64,000 bases of DNA from CAWCAW01 sp963793645 (lineage in GTDB: Bacteria; Actinomycetota; Acidimicrobiia; Acidimicrobiales; UBA8190). The notes beneath the pieces are model-generated. The model saw only the letters and a program-made list of their open reading frames with translations, was not told where the DNA came from and made no database searches. Position numbers and translations under genes: made by a program. Below, in pieces: positions 53,291-63,469 of the stretch (its first letter is position 1; each line of letters begins with the position of its first letter). The DNA lies in NCBI GenBank assembly GCA_963793645.1, contig CAWCAW010000004.1, forward strand, positions 124,001 to 188,000, in the 5' to 3' direction.

Positions 53291-54190
53291 ACTGACATCG
53301 GATGGCGCCGCTTCGGCACGGTGACCAAGGTTGGTGTCGAAGGCACCGGAGCTTATGGCGCGGGGCTGGCCCGGTTTCTCCAGCGCGCCGGCATCGAAGT
53401 CGTAGAAGTCGACCGCCCCAACCGCCAGGTGCGTCGACAGAAGGGAAAGTCCGACTCCACCGACGCCGTCGAGGCGGCCCGTGGAGTGTTGTCGGGACGC
53501 TCGACGGGTCGACCAAAGACCCGCAACGGAAACGTCGAAGCCATCCGAGTGCTGCTCGTGGCAAAGCGCTCGGCGAGAAAAGGGCGCCTGCGGGCCGTGA
53601 ACCAGATGCGTCAACTCAGCTACACGGCCTCCGACGCGCTCCGAGGCCGGTTCAAGAGCCTTTCCACCACCGATCTCATCGCCGAAGCGGCCGCCATGCG
53701 CCCACGGCCGGGTGGCGACCGAGTCGAATACGCCACCAAGGTGTCTTTGGCCAGCCTCGGTCGACGAGCCCTCGAGCTCCAAGACCAGACGGCCCATATC
53801 GACACACTCCTTGCCGAGCTCGTCGATGTCACCGCCCCAGACCTGCTCGGCCTCTTTGGGATCGGCACCGACACCGCGGCGGTGCTGTTCGTCACCGCCG
53901 GCGACAACCCCGAGCGCTTGCGTTCGGAGGCCGCCTTCGCCCATCTCTGCGGTGTGGCGCCCATCGAAGCGTCTTCGGGCAAGGTCCAACGCCACCGTCT
54001 CAACCGTGGCGGAGACCGCAACGCCAACCAAGCCCTGTGGCGCATCGTGATGACGCGCCTGTCGTTCGATCCACGCACCCGCGATTACATGGAGCGCCGG
54101 ACCAAGGAGGGCCGCTCCAAGCGTGAAGTCATCCGGATCTTGAAGCGCTACGTCGCTCGCGAGGTCTACCGTCACCTCCCTCGCAGCTAG
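53290..54190 (+). pseudogene. IS110-family transposase, 5'-truncated
   Basis: From about 53296 the frame matches IS110: RFGTVTKVGVEGTGAYGAGL, VDRPNRQVRRQKGKSDSTDA, then the Tnp20 domain with LFGIGTDTAAVLFVTAGDNP, FAHLCGVAPIEASSGK and LNRGGDRNANQALWRIVM. The DEDD residues E and the D pair are present, but the first Asp, normally within the first 15 residues, is missing with about the first 60 residues. Upstream in-frame sequence belongs to the opposite-strand integrase fragment. The element is thus inactive. Confidence 0.85.
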
Positions 54191-54405
54191 ATCTTCGGGG
54201 ACGAGCCTGGCTCACGCATTATCTGCCGCTCAAAGCTGCCTTCGTCCGACTTGCCGACCCGTCCCCGGAACACCAGACGCCTGGCTTAGTTGGAGCCTGT
54301 CCTCGTCCGCCGAGTGACTCATGATTGATTTGCCAGCTGTCTAATTCGTCCCACCCGAAAACGTCTTGACAAACGTAGGAGCGTCGGCGTTGGCCTCGTC
54401 CGCAG

Positions 54406-56817
54406 CTACTCAGCCCGCAAGAGTTGCCCAACCGACCGTCTTCGAGCCGAAGCCACGGCTGGGATTACGGCCAGCAGATTTGCGACGACGAGCACTCCCA
54501 GTGCCAGCGCTGCGATCGACGAGGCGGGCACGGTGGTAACGGGCACGGCCCCGAGATTCGTAGCAAATGCCTTCCAGATCAGCCGACCGACGACGATGCC
54601 AAGTGGTATTCCGACGACAATACCCACCAAGGCAACCGTCGTCGCCTGCCAAAGCACTGTTGCGCCGATTTGGCCGTTCACGAACCCCAATGCCTTTAGT
54701 AGTCCCATCTCCCGCCGACGACGGATCACGCTGACCGCGAGTAGGTGAAGGAGAGTCGCGGCGCCGAACACTGCCAGCACCAATCCCAAGATGAGCGGGA
54801 AATTCACTGCCTCGCCGAAGTTCACTAACGAGGTTGGGGTGGTCGGCCGAGCGGCGACACCCTGTGAGATGTACTTCGCTGTATCCGCCTGACCGTTGGG
54901 GCCGGCGACCACGCTCGCCAAGACCGCGGGAGCCTGATTCCCGGTGAGTGCACTCGTGCACTCACTCTGGTCCGGACCGGGCGGACATACGGCATTTACG
55001 TAACCGGCGAGCGTGAAGGTGGCCCCAGTACCCAACCCCCCGAGGCCGGCGTCGCTGGGAAACGAAGTCGTTCCGACGACACCAAATAGGGCGATTCGGG
55101 AGCCGCCGTTCGGAAGTTGCACGGTGACACGGACGACCGACCCGACATGGGCTCCGACCTGCTGGAGGGTCGTGGTGCCCAGCGTGACTTCCCTGTCGCC
55201 GGTCGGCAGACGACCGCTGACCAACGACATCAGCAATGGCCCTCGCACAGCCTTTCCGGCGATGGCGAAGACGCTGACCCCGTTGATCGAGACTTCAACT
55301 CGGGCAACGAGCGTGATCCCGGTGATGGCAGGGTCATGCTCCAGGCGGGCCACCTCAGAGGTGGGGTTGCCTGCCCCCCCGCCCACATTCGAGAACAACA
55401 TCTGGTAATCGCTGCCGTAGAGCGCCGGAGTGGCCGTCAAGTGGGACAAGCTGGCGCCGAATACGGCCGTCGCACAAAGAGCCATGACGGCCAACACCGT
55501 CCCGAACAGCGCCGTACCCACCGGGATCGAGGCGCCGCCGCGTCCTCGCTCCAGGGCGCGACGGACCCCGATCACGGCGCTCGGCGGCGCTCCGGTTGTG
55601 GCCAAGCGGGCTGACACTGGCGAGGAGTGGGTATCTGGCAGTCGGTCGCCTCCCCTGGGTACCCGCGAGGCACGGACCGACGGCCATATACCCAGGACCA
55701 CAACCACGACCACGGTCACCAACGCCCCAAGCACGAGAACCAACGGATCGAAGGCAAGACCAGTTGTTGGTTCAGCGAGGCGAGCCTCACCCACCGGAGT
55801 CAGGGGAGACAAGAAGTAGGCAACGGTTACCGCGCCGGCACTACCGGCGAATGCAACGACCAGATTCCGCGCCGTGCCGAGCACGACGAGCTGGCGCCGA
55901 GGCAGACCTAGGGCCGCCAGTGTGGGATATTCCTCGCTCTCGACGAGACTCTGGCGACCAAGCGCCTGACCGACGACCGCAAGGCCTGCCAGTGCGGTCA
56001 GTGCGGCCAGCACCCACCAACCGACGGCCTGGGGGTGGATGGATGCCGCGACCGCCGCGGCCGCGGTGTCCTGGTTTGAGACATACACGAGGTGGAGTCC
56101 GTTGGCGGCGGCGGCAAATCGGGGAAGATCCGCAGTCCCGTGCCGTAGCCGGACGAGATACACCGCGGCGACGACCGCTCGTCGGTTCTCGGCACGTGCA
56201 AACGCCTGGGTGGTGAACAAGTCGTACTCAGGTGCCTGCCCGGACGGGAACTCCAGTTCAGCCGCGACGATTCCCACGACGTGGAAGGCAACCATCGGCC
56301 CCGACGGGGAAGCGTTGGCGCCGCTGGCCAGTGCCTGCACTTGCGACGCCGCATACAAGGGTGCGTGGATCACCGAACCGATATGCACGCCGTCGTGCTG
56401 TTGGAGATTGAACGAGGCCAGCACCTCGTCTGGGGAGGACTGGCTAGGCATTCGGCCAGCGACCAACTTCACTACCCGATTTAACGCTGCGGGCGACACC
56501 TCATTGATATAGAAGTCTGACGCGTCGATGGCGGGGGCACAGTCGCACGTCGGCTGTCCGCTGGCGGGGTTGTCGATAGTTGTGACGGAGGCAACCCCCG
56601 GTAATCGAGCAAGTCCAGCGACAGGTTGGTTGTTGTAGATATATACGTCAAAGCCGTGAGCGGCGACAAAGCGGGGGAAGGTCGTGGCTGTCCGCCGTCC
56701 GGCAGCGGCCGCCGCCAGGACCACTCCGGCAACGACTGCGATCAAGATGACCAGGATCAGCCACGAGCGCCATCGACGTCGCAACTCGGCGCCGAATACC
56801 AGCCATACCGCGCCCAA
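54406..56817 (-). CDS. Large FtsX/MacB-like ABC permease (copy A)
   Basis: 803 residues from TTG 56817 with AGGAGG 5 nt before it. Topology: one N-terminal helix (WLILVILIAVVAGVVLA), a first external domain (about 40-255) with the pair TCDC, helices near 260-375 (LAALTALAGLAVVGQAL; AFAGSAGAVTVAYFL; GALVTVVVVVVLGIW), a helix at about 430, a second external domain with CPPGPDQSEC, and three C-terminal helices with RRRREMGLLKALGF, the FtsX cytoplasmic loop. Such permeases need a separate ATPase, and none is found here. About 60 percent alike to copy B by eye. Confidence 0.88.
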   Translation of the reverse strand: MGAVWLVFGAELRRRWRSWLILVILIAVVAGVVLAAAAAGRRTATTFPRFVAAHGFDVYIYNNQPVAGLARLPGVASVTTIDNPASGQPTCDCAPAIDASDFYINEVSPAALNRVVKLVAGRMPSQSSPDEVLASFNLQQHDGVHIGSVIHAPLYAASQVQALASGANASPSGPMVAFHVVGIVAAELEFPSGQAPEYDLFTTQAFARAENRRAVVAAVYLVRLRHGTADLPRFAAAANGLHLVYVSNQDTAAAAVAASIHPQAVGWWVLAALTALAGLAVVGQALGRQSLVESEEYPTLAALGLPRRQLVVLGTARNLVVAFAGSAGAVTVAYFLSPLTPVGEARLAEPTTGLAFDPLVLVLGALVTVVVVVVLGIWPSVRASRVPRGGDRLPDTHSSPVSARLATTGAPPSAVIGVRRALERGRGGASIPVGTALFGTVLAVMALCATAVFGASLSHLTATPALYGSDYQMLFSNVGGGAGNPTSEVARLEHDPAITGITLVARVEVSINGVSVFAIAGKAVRGPLLMSLVSGRLPTGDREVTLGTTTLQQVGAHVGSVVRVTVQLPNGGSRIALFGVVGTTSFPSDAGLGGLGTGATFTLAGYVNAVCPPGPDQSECTSALTGNQAPAVLASVVAGPNGQADTAKYISQGVAARPTTPTSLVNFGEAVNFPLILGLVLAVFGAATLLHLLAVSVIRRRREMGLLKALGFVNGQIGATVLWQATTVALVGIVVGIPLGIVVGRLIWKAFATNLGAVPVTTVPASSIAALALGVLVVANLLAVIPAVASARRRSVGQLLRAE

Positions 56818-56959
56818 GATGACCTCCTGATCTCAGCGTTATCCTCCGAGCCCATCCTGGTCAACGTGACCAGCCCGCTGTTCGGCGGTAGTTGTAGCCC
56901 ACCGCTCCGATAGCAGGCCCGGACCCTGTCCTATGACGCGCCACTCGGAACCAGAACGG

Positions 56960-57217
56960 TCATGCCGGTCGCTTAGCAAGTCGGAAGAGCGACTGCGCCA
57001 GGACGGCGATGGCCAAAATGATCAGGAGGACACAACCGATCAAGAAGAGAGCCCACACGCCATTCGACACGACAAGGCGGAAGCCATGTTGATTCCCAGG
57101 TCCATTCGCGACCGCCGCTACAACGAAAAGAACCACGTCGGCGACAGCGAGCGGGATCAACGTCCGGCCCCTGACAACCGACTGCGCAAACGTGGTGACC
57201 ACGGTTTCCTTCGGCAT
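56960..57217 (-). CDS. Small two-helix membrane protein (copy A)
   Basis: 85 residues from ATG 57217, preceded by AAGGAGG 8 nt upstream; a longer frame to 57289 lacks such support. Helices: LIPLAVADVVLFVVAAVA and VWALFLIGCVLLIILAIAVL. It lies 142 bp upstream of FtsX-like copy A on the same strand; a similar protein precedes copy B at 61763. No known family. Confidence 0.7.
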   Translation of the reverse strand: MPKETVVTTFAQSVVRGRTLIPLAVADVVLFVVAAVANGPGNQHGFRLVVSNGVWALFLIGCVLLIILAIAVLAQSLFRLAKRPA

Positions 57218-57617
57218 CTGCTCCGCCTCCTTGGTGGCTTTCCCTAAGTCGACGGTATAGCGATCGAGGGCGAGCGCCAAGGGTGGCACCTTGCGGACAC
57301 CCAGGTGGTGCTACCGAGTCGACGGGTAGTAGTGGCACCACCGTGGAATCGATGGTCCAGGTCTTTGATCCGTGGGTACTGGAGATCACGGGGAGCCGCC
57401 GGGGCGAACGGGGTCGGGATTAGAGTCGAAGACAGCAGATCCTCATGCGCCGACCAGTCAAAATGCGCGGCGGTCTGAGCAGAGTCTAGGCCAGGGGGCT
57501 GACGGGCCCGGGGCAGCCTGCAATCGGGGATGCCGGTGATCTGTGTATGTATCTGATCGGGGCGAGACGTTGCCGTAGTCGGCGCACGCTGATCCGGCAG
57601 CCGACGGAGCCCGAGGA
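57218..57617. other. Intergenic, no supported gene
   Basis: About 400 bp upstream of the small membrane gene. I see no convincing start with ribosome site, no RNA gene and no repeats. A short plus-strand frame near 57351 (MVQVFDPWVLEITGSRR) ends after about 23 codons and could be a gene remnant. Confidence 0.4.
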
Positions 57618-57821
57618 TCAGGCGTTGTTCCTTCGTCCCACCAGCCAGTAAAGCGCCGAGTTTCCCATCTGAAGCGGGACCATCACTTGCCAGAACCAGC
57701 GTGGTCCACGGACCTGATTTTCACTCCGCCGACTGAGATCCCGCAGTGTGATTGCTGTCACGATGATATGGAGAACTACTAAGGCTACGAGGGCTGGTCG
57801 ACTGGGCTTCCAACGACTCAC
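57618..57821 (-). CDS. Small membrane protein, PLDc_N-like
   Basis: 67 residues from GTG 57821. One clear helix (ALVALVVLHIIVTAITL), then RDLSRRSENQVRGPRWFWQV and GNSALYWLVGRR. This resembles the short N-terminal module of cardiolipin synthases (PLDc_N), which also occurs alone in actinobacteria. No nuclease domain follows. Confidence 0.6.
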   Translation of the reverse strand: MSRWKPSRPALVALVVLHIIVTAITLRDLSRRSENQVRGPRWFWQVMVPLQMGNSALYWLVGRRNNA

Positions 57822-58368
57822 CTCATGATCTTATTTCGAGATGGCTCGCCCAACCGGAGAACTAAGCTAAGGATCGATACTTCGGAGCGTCGCCCCGGAT
57901 CACCTGCAAAATGCCAGCACCGCTCGACGTCTGGCAGGAGGCCTTCCACATTGGAAGCGACGCATACTCGGGGGTTGCGGTAACACCTTGGCGCCATCTG
58001 TGTCATGACCACGGCGTCGGGGAGGGGTGATCGGGCCGGATGGCGACCCGCTCGGGATCGACGCCGATCGGGCGATACGTGCCTCAGCGGCTCAGCCAGA
58101 GTGCGATCCGAGCAGTACTCGCGGGCCAAAACGATTGCTGATGAGGTGGACTGTGAGGCCCTTCTACAGGGTGCACTCACGCCGGCAATATGTGCGCCAT
58201 CGGCGACGCCGTGCGGGCAAGTCGAGCACCGCGGAGAAGAAGCTGCGAGCGCCCTGGGTCGGCGCCTCATGGCGGCGCACCGACGACCGGTTCTTCGACC
58301 GGTCGAGCATCACTCGACGCTCTAACATTACGGGATCGTTCACCACCGAGGACGACGGGAGGCGCAAG
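57822..58368. other. Intergenic, no supported gene
   Basis: 547 bp without a recognisable product. Frames crossing it (57818-58270 minus, 58005-58325 plus) are Arg/Ala-rich with no domain or ribosome site. The stretch ends with GGGAGG, the ribosome site of the isochorismatase-family gene. Confidence 0.4.
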
Positions 58369-58950
58369 ATGGCCACGGTACGCGGAGGTAACACTGGGAT
58401 ACTGCTGGTTGTCGATGTGCAGGTCGGCGTGATGGGCGAATCATGGGACTCCGACCGGATCATCAAGAACGTGGCAAGCGCCGTGGCGCGGGCACGAGCG
58501 GAGGGCGTACCAGTGGTGTGGGTGCAGCACTCGGACGAGGAGCTGCTTTACGGGAGCCCGCAGTGGCAGTGGGTGCCAGAGCTTGCACCCGCCAAGGGCG
58601 AGCCGCTAATCCACAAGAAGTTCAACTCGTCGTTCGAGCAGACTCAACTTGAGGACGAACTCGCCAAGCTGGGGGCGACCCACGTCGTACTCGCCGGTGC
58701 CTCCACCAATTGGTGTATCCGCGCCACCGCGTAGGGCGCCTTGGACCGGGGCTACGACCTGACTCTGATCGAGGACGCCCACACGACGGGCACCATGGAG
58801 CTTGACAACGGGACGAAGATCGAGGCCTCGAACGTCATCGACGAACTCAATGTCTGCATGACGTGGTTGAGCTATCCGGGCCGCACGAACGGTACGGCCA
58901 CAGCCGAAAAGGTGGACTTCGCCACTCCGGGCGGCCAACCCGAGCGATAA
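58369..58950 (+). pseudogene. Isochorismatase-family cysteine hydrolase with an in-frame amber codon
   Basis: ATG 58369 follows GGGAGG. The frame encodes LLVVDVQVGVMGESW (catalytic D16), HKKFNSSFE (Lys, about K84) and VVLAGASTNWCIRATA (nucleophile C116), then TAG at codon 122 (58732-58734), then continues in frame as GALDRGYDLTLIEDAHTT to 58950. Relatives have Tyr at the interrupted position, so TAC or TAT to TAG is a single-base change. Full length would be 193 residues, normal for the family. The truncated product would lack the C-terminal strands and is probably dead. Confidence 0.85.
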
Positions 58951-59147
58951 CCGCGCCCCGGCGTGATCTTGGAACCTTTAGATCAGTCAGGGCAACCCTG
59001 GGGGCGCACTCACAAAGGCAATCTCGCGCTGTCAATCAGGGGTCGACCATGGCCACCCCGGAGGTGTTATCGGTCGATGGTAAAACCCTTCCTTGGCGTA
59101 CCGGACCGTCGGTGTAGGCACGGAAACGTCTGCAAATCAACCAACCA

Positions 59148-61556
59148 TCAAGGGGCCCGCATAAGTTCGCCGGGCTTGGACCTCCTCGCCACGAGCGCGG
59201 GCGCCACGGCAATCAGATTTGCCACGATCACAACACCGGCCGCTAGCCCCCCCAGGACGAAAATCGGCACCACAGAAACGGGAACAGCTCCCAAGTTGGC
59301 GGCGAATGCCTCCCATACCACCCGGCCGATGACCACGCCCAACGGCACGCCGAAGACAATGCCGACCAGGGCGACCGTGCTCGCCTGCCACACCACCGCC
59401 GAAGCAACCTGGCCGTTCACGAATCCGAGCACCTTCAAGAGCCCGATCTCGCGTCGCCGTCGAGCAACGCTCACGACGAGCAGGTGCGCGAGCGTCGCCG
59501 CTCCGAACACCGCCAGCATCACGCCGAAGATGAGAGGGAAGTCGACCGCCTCACCGAAGTTGACCAGCGATGTCGGCGTGACGCGCAGCGTTGCGCTCGA
59601 GTTCACGTCGAGGTAGTGGTTGATCACCGCCTGACCCCGTGGACCGGCCACGACGCTGGCCAGGATCCCGGCGTTGCTGTGTTCCTTGACCATCTGTACG
59701 CACGCCGCGCGCCCAGGCCCCGGGGGACAAAAGGCATCAAAGAGCCCGTTGATGGTGACCAACGCGCCGGTGCCCAGGCTCACAACCCCGCCAGCGATGA
59801 CCGGAAAGGAGACCTCGGACACCACCCGGAACGCCACGGTCCGGTTCCGAGCCGTCATGTGGACGACCGAGCCGAGATGGGCGCCGACCTGGCGCATGGT
59901 GGTGGCGCCGAGGCCGATCTGGCCCGGCCCAGCCGGAAGATGCCCGTCGACCGTCGAGAAGAGCAACGGACCCCGCAGGGACGTCGCCGGGATGACGCCA
60001 ACCACAACCTTGTTGATCGGGGTGTCTCCCCCGCCGGCGTATTCGGTGACAGCGGTGACGGCGGAGCTGTGCTCGAGACTAGACAGGAGGGCAGGGTCCA
60101 GGGCACCGGGCTGGAAGTTGAGCTGGAACGGGTCGCCGTACAGCTTGGGCGTGGTCGTGAGGTGCGAAAGGCTGGCACCGAAGACGGCCGTCGCACACAG
60201 GGCGAGGACGGCGAGCGCCGTGCCGACCAGCGCCGTGCCCACCGGAACCGAGGCGGGGCCTCGTCCCGGTTCGAGCGCGTGACGGACCCCGATTACCGCG
60301 CTCGGAGGGGCGCCGGTGGTGGCCACGCGGGCCATGACTGCCGACGGCCGGAAGTCCGTCACCGCGTCGTCAGCGATCCGAACCCGCGCGGCGCGGACCG
60401 CCGGCCAGAGGCCGACGACAAGGACGACGACCACCGTGGCCAACGCCCCGAGCGGGAGGACAAGAGGGTCGAAGGAAACGCCGGTAGAGGTCTCGGCGGT
60501 GCGCGCCTCGCCGAGTGGGGCGAGCGGAGAGAGGGCGGTGGCGATCACCGCGGCGCCGATGGCGCCGGCGAACCCCACGACCAGGTTGCGCGCGATGCCC
60601 AGGGCGACGAGCTGTCGCCGGTCGGCGCCGAGGGCCGCCATCGTCGGATAGTCCTCGCTCTCAACGATGCTCTGGCGGGCGAGCGCCTGGCCAACGACCG
60701 CCAGCCCGATCATGGCGGCGAGCGCCGCCAGGACCAACCAGCCGATGGCCTGAGGATGGATCGACGCTTCGATGGCAGCGGCCTGCGCGTCCTCGTTGGA
60801 GTAGCCCTCACCGGCATCGGGGTTCAGTTTCAGATCGACCTTGGCTGCATTCTCGAACGGGAGGATGTCGGCCGCACGGTGACGGAGGCCCACGAAGTAG
60901 AAATAGTTCGTGATTGCCGTCTGTGGGATCACGGTGCGGGCGAACGTGGGCGTGGTGTAGAGGAAGTACGTCGGGGTCGTGCCGGAGGGGAACTCGTATT
61001 CGGTGGCTTCGAACCCGACCACCCGGAATGCGACGGTCGGACCGGCGGGATTCGGTGCGGAGTCGGAGGGGTTGTTGATGGCCGAGAGCTGAAATGATCC
61101 GTAGAACGGGACATGGATCACGGTCCCAAGCCGCACGCCGTAGTCCTGCTCCAAGGTAAACGAAACCAGTACCTGGTCGGGGGCCGACGGGTCGGGCAGG
61201 TGGCCCGAAACGAGTTTGAATGGCACTCGGCCCGTCCCCGACACCACGTCAAAGTTCGATGGATTAATCGGGCGAGTGCAGGAGCAGGTCGGTTGACCGT
61301 TGTACGGACTGGCCAACTGGGTGACGGAGGCGACACCGGGGAGCTTTGCAATGGTCGGTTTCGGTTCGTTGGCGTAAACGACGACGTCGAAGCCATGGGC
61401 GGTGACAAAGCGTGGAAAGGCGGATTCTGTGCGGCGGGCCGCGGCGGCGGCGGCCAGCACGAACCCCCCACCGATTCCGATCAGGACCGCAATGGCCAGC
61501 CATGATCGCCATCGGCGACGTAACTCTGCATAAAAGACCAGTGCTACCCCGCCCAA
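59148..61556 (-). CDS. Large FtsX/MacB-like ABC permease (copy B)
   Basis: 802 residues from TTG 61556, again with AGGAGG just upstream. Same topology as copy A: N-terminal helix (WLAIAVLIGIGGGFVLAAA), external domain with TCSC, central helices, second external domain with CPPGPGRAAC, and a C-terminal triple-helix block with RRRREIGLLKVLGFVNGQ. Matching cysteine pairs in both copies suggest conserved disulfides. No ATP-binding subunit nearby. Confidence 0.88.
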   Translation of the reverse strand: MGGVALVFYAELRRRWRSWLAIAVLIGIGGGFVLAAAAAARRTESAFPRFVTAHGFDVVVYANEPKPTIAKLPGVASVTQLASPYNGQPTCSCTRPINPSNFDVVSGTGRVPFKLVSGHLPDPSAPDQVLVSFTLEQDYGVRLGTVIHVPFYGSFQLSAINNPSDSAPNPAGPTVAFRVVGFEATEYEFPSGTTPTYFLYTTPTFARTVIPQTAITNYFYFVGLRHRAADILPFENAAKVDLKLNPDAGEGYSNEDAQAAAIEASIHPQAIGWLVLAALAAMIGLAVVGQALARQSIVESEDYPTMAALGADRRQLVALGIARNLVVGFAGAIGAAVIATALSPLAPLGEARTAETSTGVSFDPLVLPLGALATVVVVLVVGLWPAVRAARVRIADDAVTDFRPSAVMARVATTGAPPSAVIGVRHALEPGRGPASVPVGTALVGTALAVLALCATAVFGASLSHLTTTPKLYGDPFQLNFQPGALDPALLSSLEHSSAVTAVTEYAGGGDTPINKVVVGVIPATSLRGPLLFSTVDGHLPAGPGQIGLGATTMRQVGAHLGSVVHMTARNRTVAFRVVSEVSFPVIAGGVVSLGTGALVTINGLFDAFCPPGPGRAACVQMVKEHSNAGILASVVAGPRGQAVINHYLDVNSSATLRVTPTSLVNFGEAVDFPLIFGVMLAVFGAATLAHLLVVSVARRRREIGLLKVLGFVNGQVASAVVWQASTVALVGIVFGVPLGVVIGRVVWEAFAANLGAVPVSVVPIFVLGGLAAGVVIVANLIAVAPALVARRSKPGELMRAP

Positions 61557-61762
61557 GGTGACCTCCTACACCACCGTCTTACCGATAACGCCGTTGAGAC
61601 AAAAGGTGATCAGCCGCTATCGCGAGGCGTAACGGCGCAACGATCTTCACTTGAACGTGCACCCCCGGCCTGGTCCGAGACGGCCCGAGCGCCTTCGGGG
61701 ACGTCGACTTGGACCAGACACATGCTCGGAGCCGCTCGGAATCGAGAGCGCCGGGCAACTGG

Positions 61763-62104
61763 TCACTTTGAACGCTGACTAGTGCGGCGGGCGTACAGGG
61801 TGCGGACTATGCCGACGAGTCTAAGTGCGATCAGAAGGAAGAACGCGAGGAATGAGACGGCCCATGCAGCCTTCAACACATTGAGAAAGGTCCCGTGGGC
61901 GTTGAAAGCGAAAAGGTCGGGCCCTTGGGAGTCAGCGATCACCCAGATCACCACGTCGGCAAAGAGGAGGCCGATCCAAGTCAAACGCCAGGGATGGTCA
62001 CGGCTAAAGGAAGATCCACTTGTCACAGTTGAAGCAGTGCTGGTTATCGCGATCCTCCGATCGGCATCCCGTATTGCGCTATTTGCATTTCTGTCTGTAC
62101 TCAT
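61763..62104 (-). CDS. Small two-helix membrane protein (copy B)
   Basis: 113 residues from ATG 62104. A Ser/Thr/Arg-rich N-terminus of about 40 residues, then helices WIGLLFADVVIWVIAD and AAWAVSFLAFFLLIALRLVG. Like the protein at 56960 it precedes a large FtsX-like permease (gap 206 bp). Sequence similarity between the two small proteins is limited but the layout (helix, polar loop containing GP and F, helix, basic end) is the same. Confidence 0.68.
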   Translation of the reverse strand: MSTDRNANSAIRDADRRIAITSTASTVTSGSSFSRDHPWRLTWIGLLFADVVIWVIADSQGPDLFAFNAHGTFLNVLKAAWAVSFLAFFLLIALRLVGIVRTLYARRTSQRSK

Positions 62105-62376
62105 TTACGCATACCTGCCTTGAGTCGCCAAGGGCGCTTTCCACCCCTAACAGGTAGTGCTGACACCACCGTCCCACCGTCCTTCCCATCCACGCGAGGC
62201 AATGCATCCGCGCGCCTCAATTCCGTTCCTTCGACCCACGAAGGTCGGGTTGGCTGGGGCCGGCGGCAGGTGCGAAGAGCACCGGCGCTCGGCGTCCTAG
62301 TCATAACAATGTCACTTGTTCGGTTGAACTTGAGCATTGGTGTTAGGACAAGCCGGGCCATTCGAGCGAGGGCCCG
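62105..62376. other. Intergenic, no supported gene
   Basis: 272 bp between the small membrane gene and the monooxygenase fragment. Overlapping frames on both strands are low-complexity and lack ribosome sites. Confidence 0.4.
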
Positions 62377-63465
62377 TTATGAACTCTGGCGGTCGCGAGC
62401 TGCAGCTCGAGCGATCCTTCGTGCGTGGATTGGACCAACGCGAATCTGACCGCTGAATGGAGCCCACATACCGCAGAAGTAGAGGCGCGGGGCGAGCGGG
62501 TGTTCGGGGGCACCCGAATGGAATACCGGCACGCCGTCAGCCCGTAACACGCCCAAGTGGCCGACGAACGGCTCTAGTCCTCGTCGGTACCCCGTCGCGC
62601 AGATCACCGCATCTGGCCGAAGGCGAGTGCCATCGATAAGCACCACGTCAGAGCCGTCCAGACTTCGGACCTCGGTAACGACGGAGGCAGTTCCGGCTTT
62701 CAACGCTGCGATAAAGCCGTCATCGACCGCTGGGTTGGTGCCGCGATGCAAATAGCTCGCGTACGCGCCTTCGCGAGCGCGTGGAATTCCGAAGGTGCGG
62801 AGGTCCCCGAACGTCCGCCGCTGCGCTATCGAGAAGGAGAGATCAGCAAGTTTGATTGGTAAGTGGTCAGTCACGAGAACCAGAAGCGGCTGGCCAGGAA
62901 CGCCGAAGACCTCGCGCGTGGAGAGATTGGGCGCACTGCGCATCGAAACCGTGACCCTGGCCCCCTCTTTTACGAGGTGGCCGGCAATGTCGATGCCTGA
63001 GTTCCCAGCTCCCACTACCAGGACGTCTCGATCTCGGTACCAACGAGCAGACCGGAATTCCGATGAATGGATCAGTTCCGAAGTGAATGTCTCCTTCCCG
63101 GGCCACTCAGGGAATAGAGGGACCGCATCCCAGCCGGTGGCGATGACCAGGTAACGAGCACGAAGCGGGTGAGTAGTGGTCTCCAGCAGCCACGAGGCGC
63201 CAGACCGCTCAACCTTGATGAGTGATGTCTCGAATTTCACGCGGATTCGGTTGCGGTCCGCGAAGCCCTCCAGATACGCGACCACGTCATCTCGACTCGG
63301 ATTTCGTCCGCAGCTCCGCGGCATGCCACGGCCTTGTAGCTTTGACATCGGACGCCAAGAGTTGAGTCGTAGCTCGGCGTATCTCGTTCGCCAGCGTTCG
63401 CCCACTGCGCTCGAAGCCTCGATAACAGTTGAGTCCCAACGAGTGGTGTACGAGCAGGTGAGCTG
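62377..63465 (-). pseudogene. Flavin-containing monooxygenase, 5'-truncated by IS256
   Basis: The frame has no start matching the family. Coding similarity begins upstream of the nominal GTG 63405 with TVIEASSAVGERWRTRY, normally residues 30-45 of such enzymes. The N-terminal FAD-binding GxGxxG is missing, whereas the NADPH-binding VLVVGAGNSGIDIAG and C-terminal DAVICATGYRRGLEPF remain. Breakpoint between about 63440 and 63470, next to the IS256 transposase. The fragment cannot bind FAD normally. Confidence 0.8.
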
Positions 63466-63469
63466 AGGA

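Noticed and set aside
52913..54175. Long minus-strand frame as one intact gene
   Set aside because: Its upstream two thirds is antisense to the clear IS110 coding sequence; only the C-terminal part looks real.
58280..58320. Repeat CGACCGGT twice near 58285
   Set aside because: Only 8 bp, contains the palindrome ACCGGT, no evident role.
59049..59117. 22-codon frame ending TLPWRTGPSV
   Set aside because: Resembles the start of a small actinobacterial family but too short to support; possible remnant only.
62120..62449. Plus-strand frame of 109 codons
   Set aside because: Overlaps the monooxygenase fragment, low complexity, no ribosome site.
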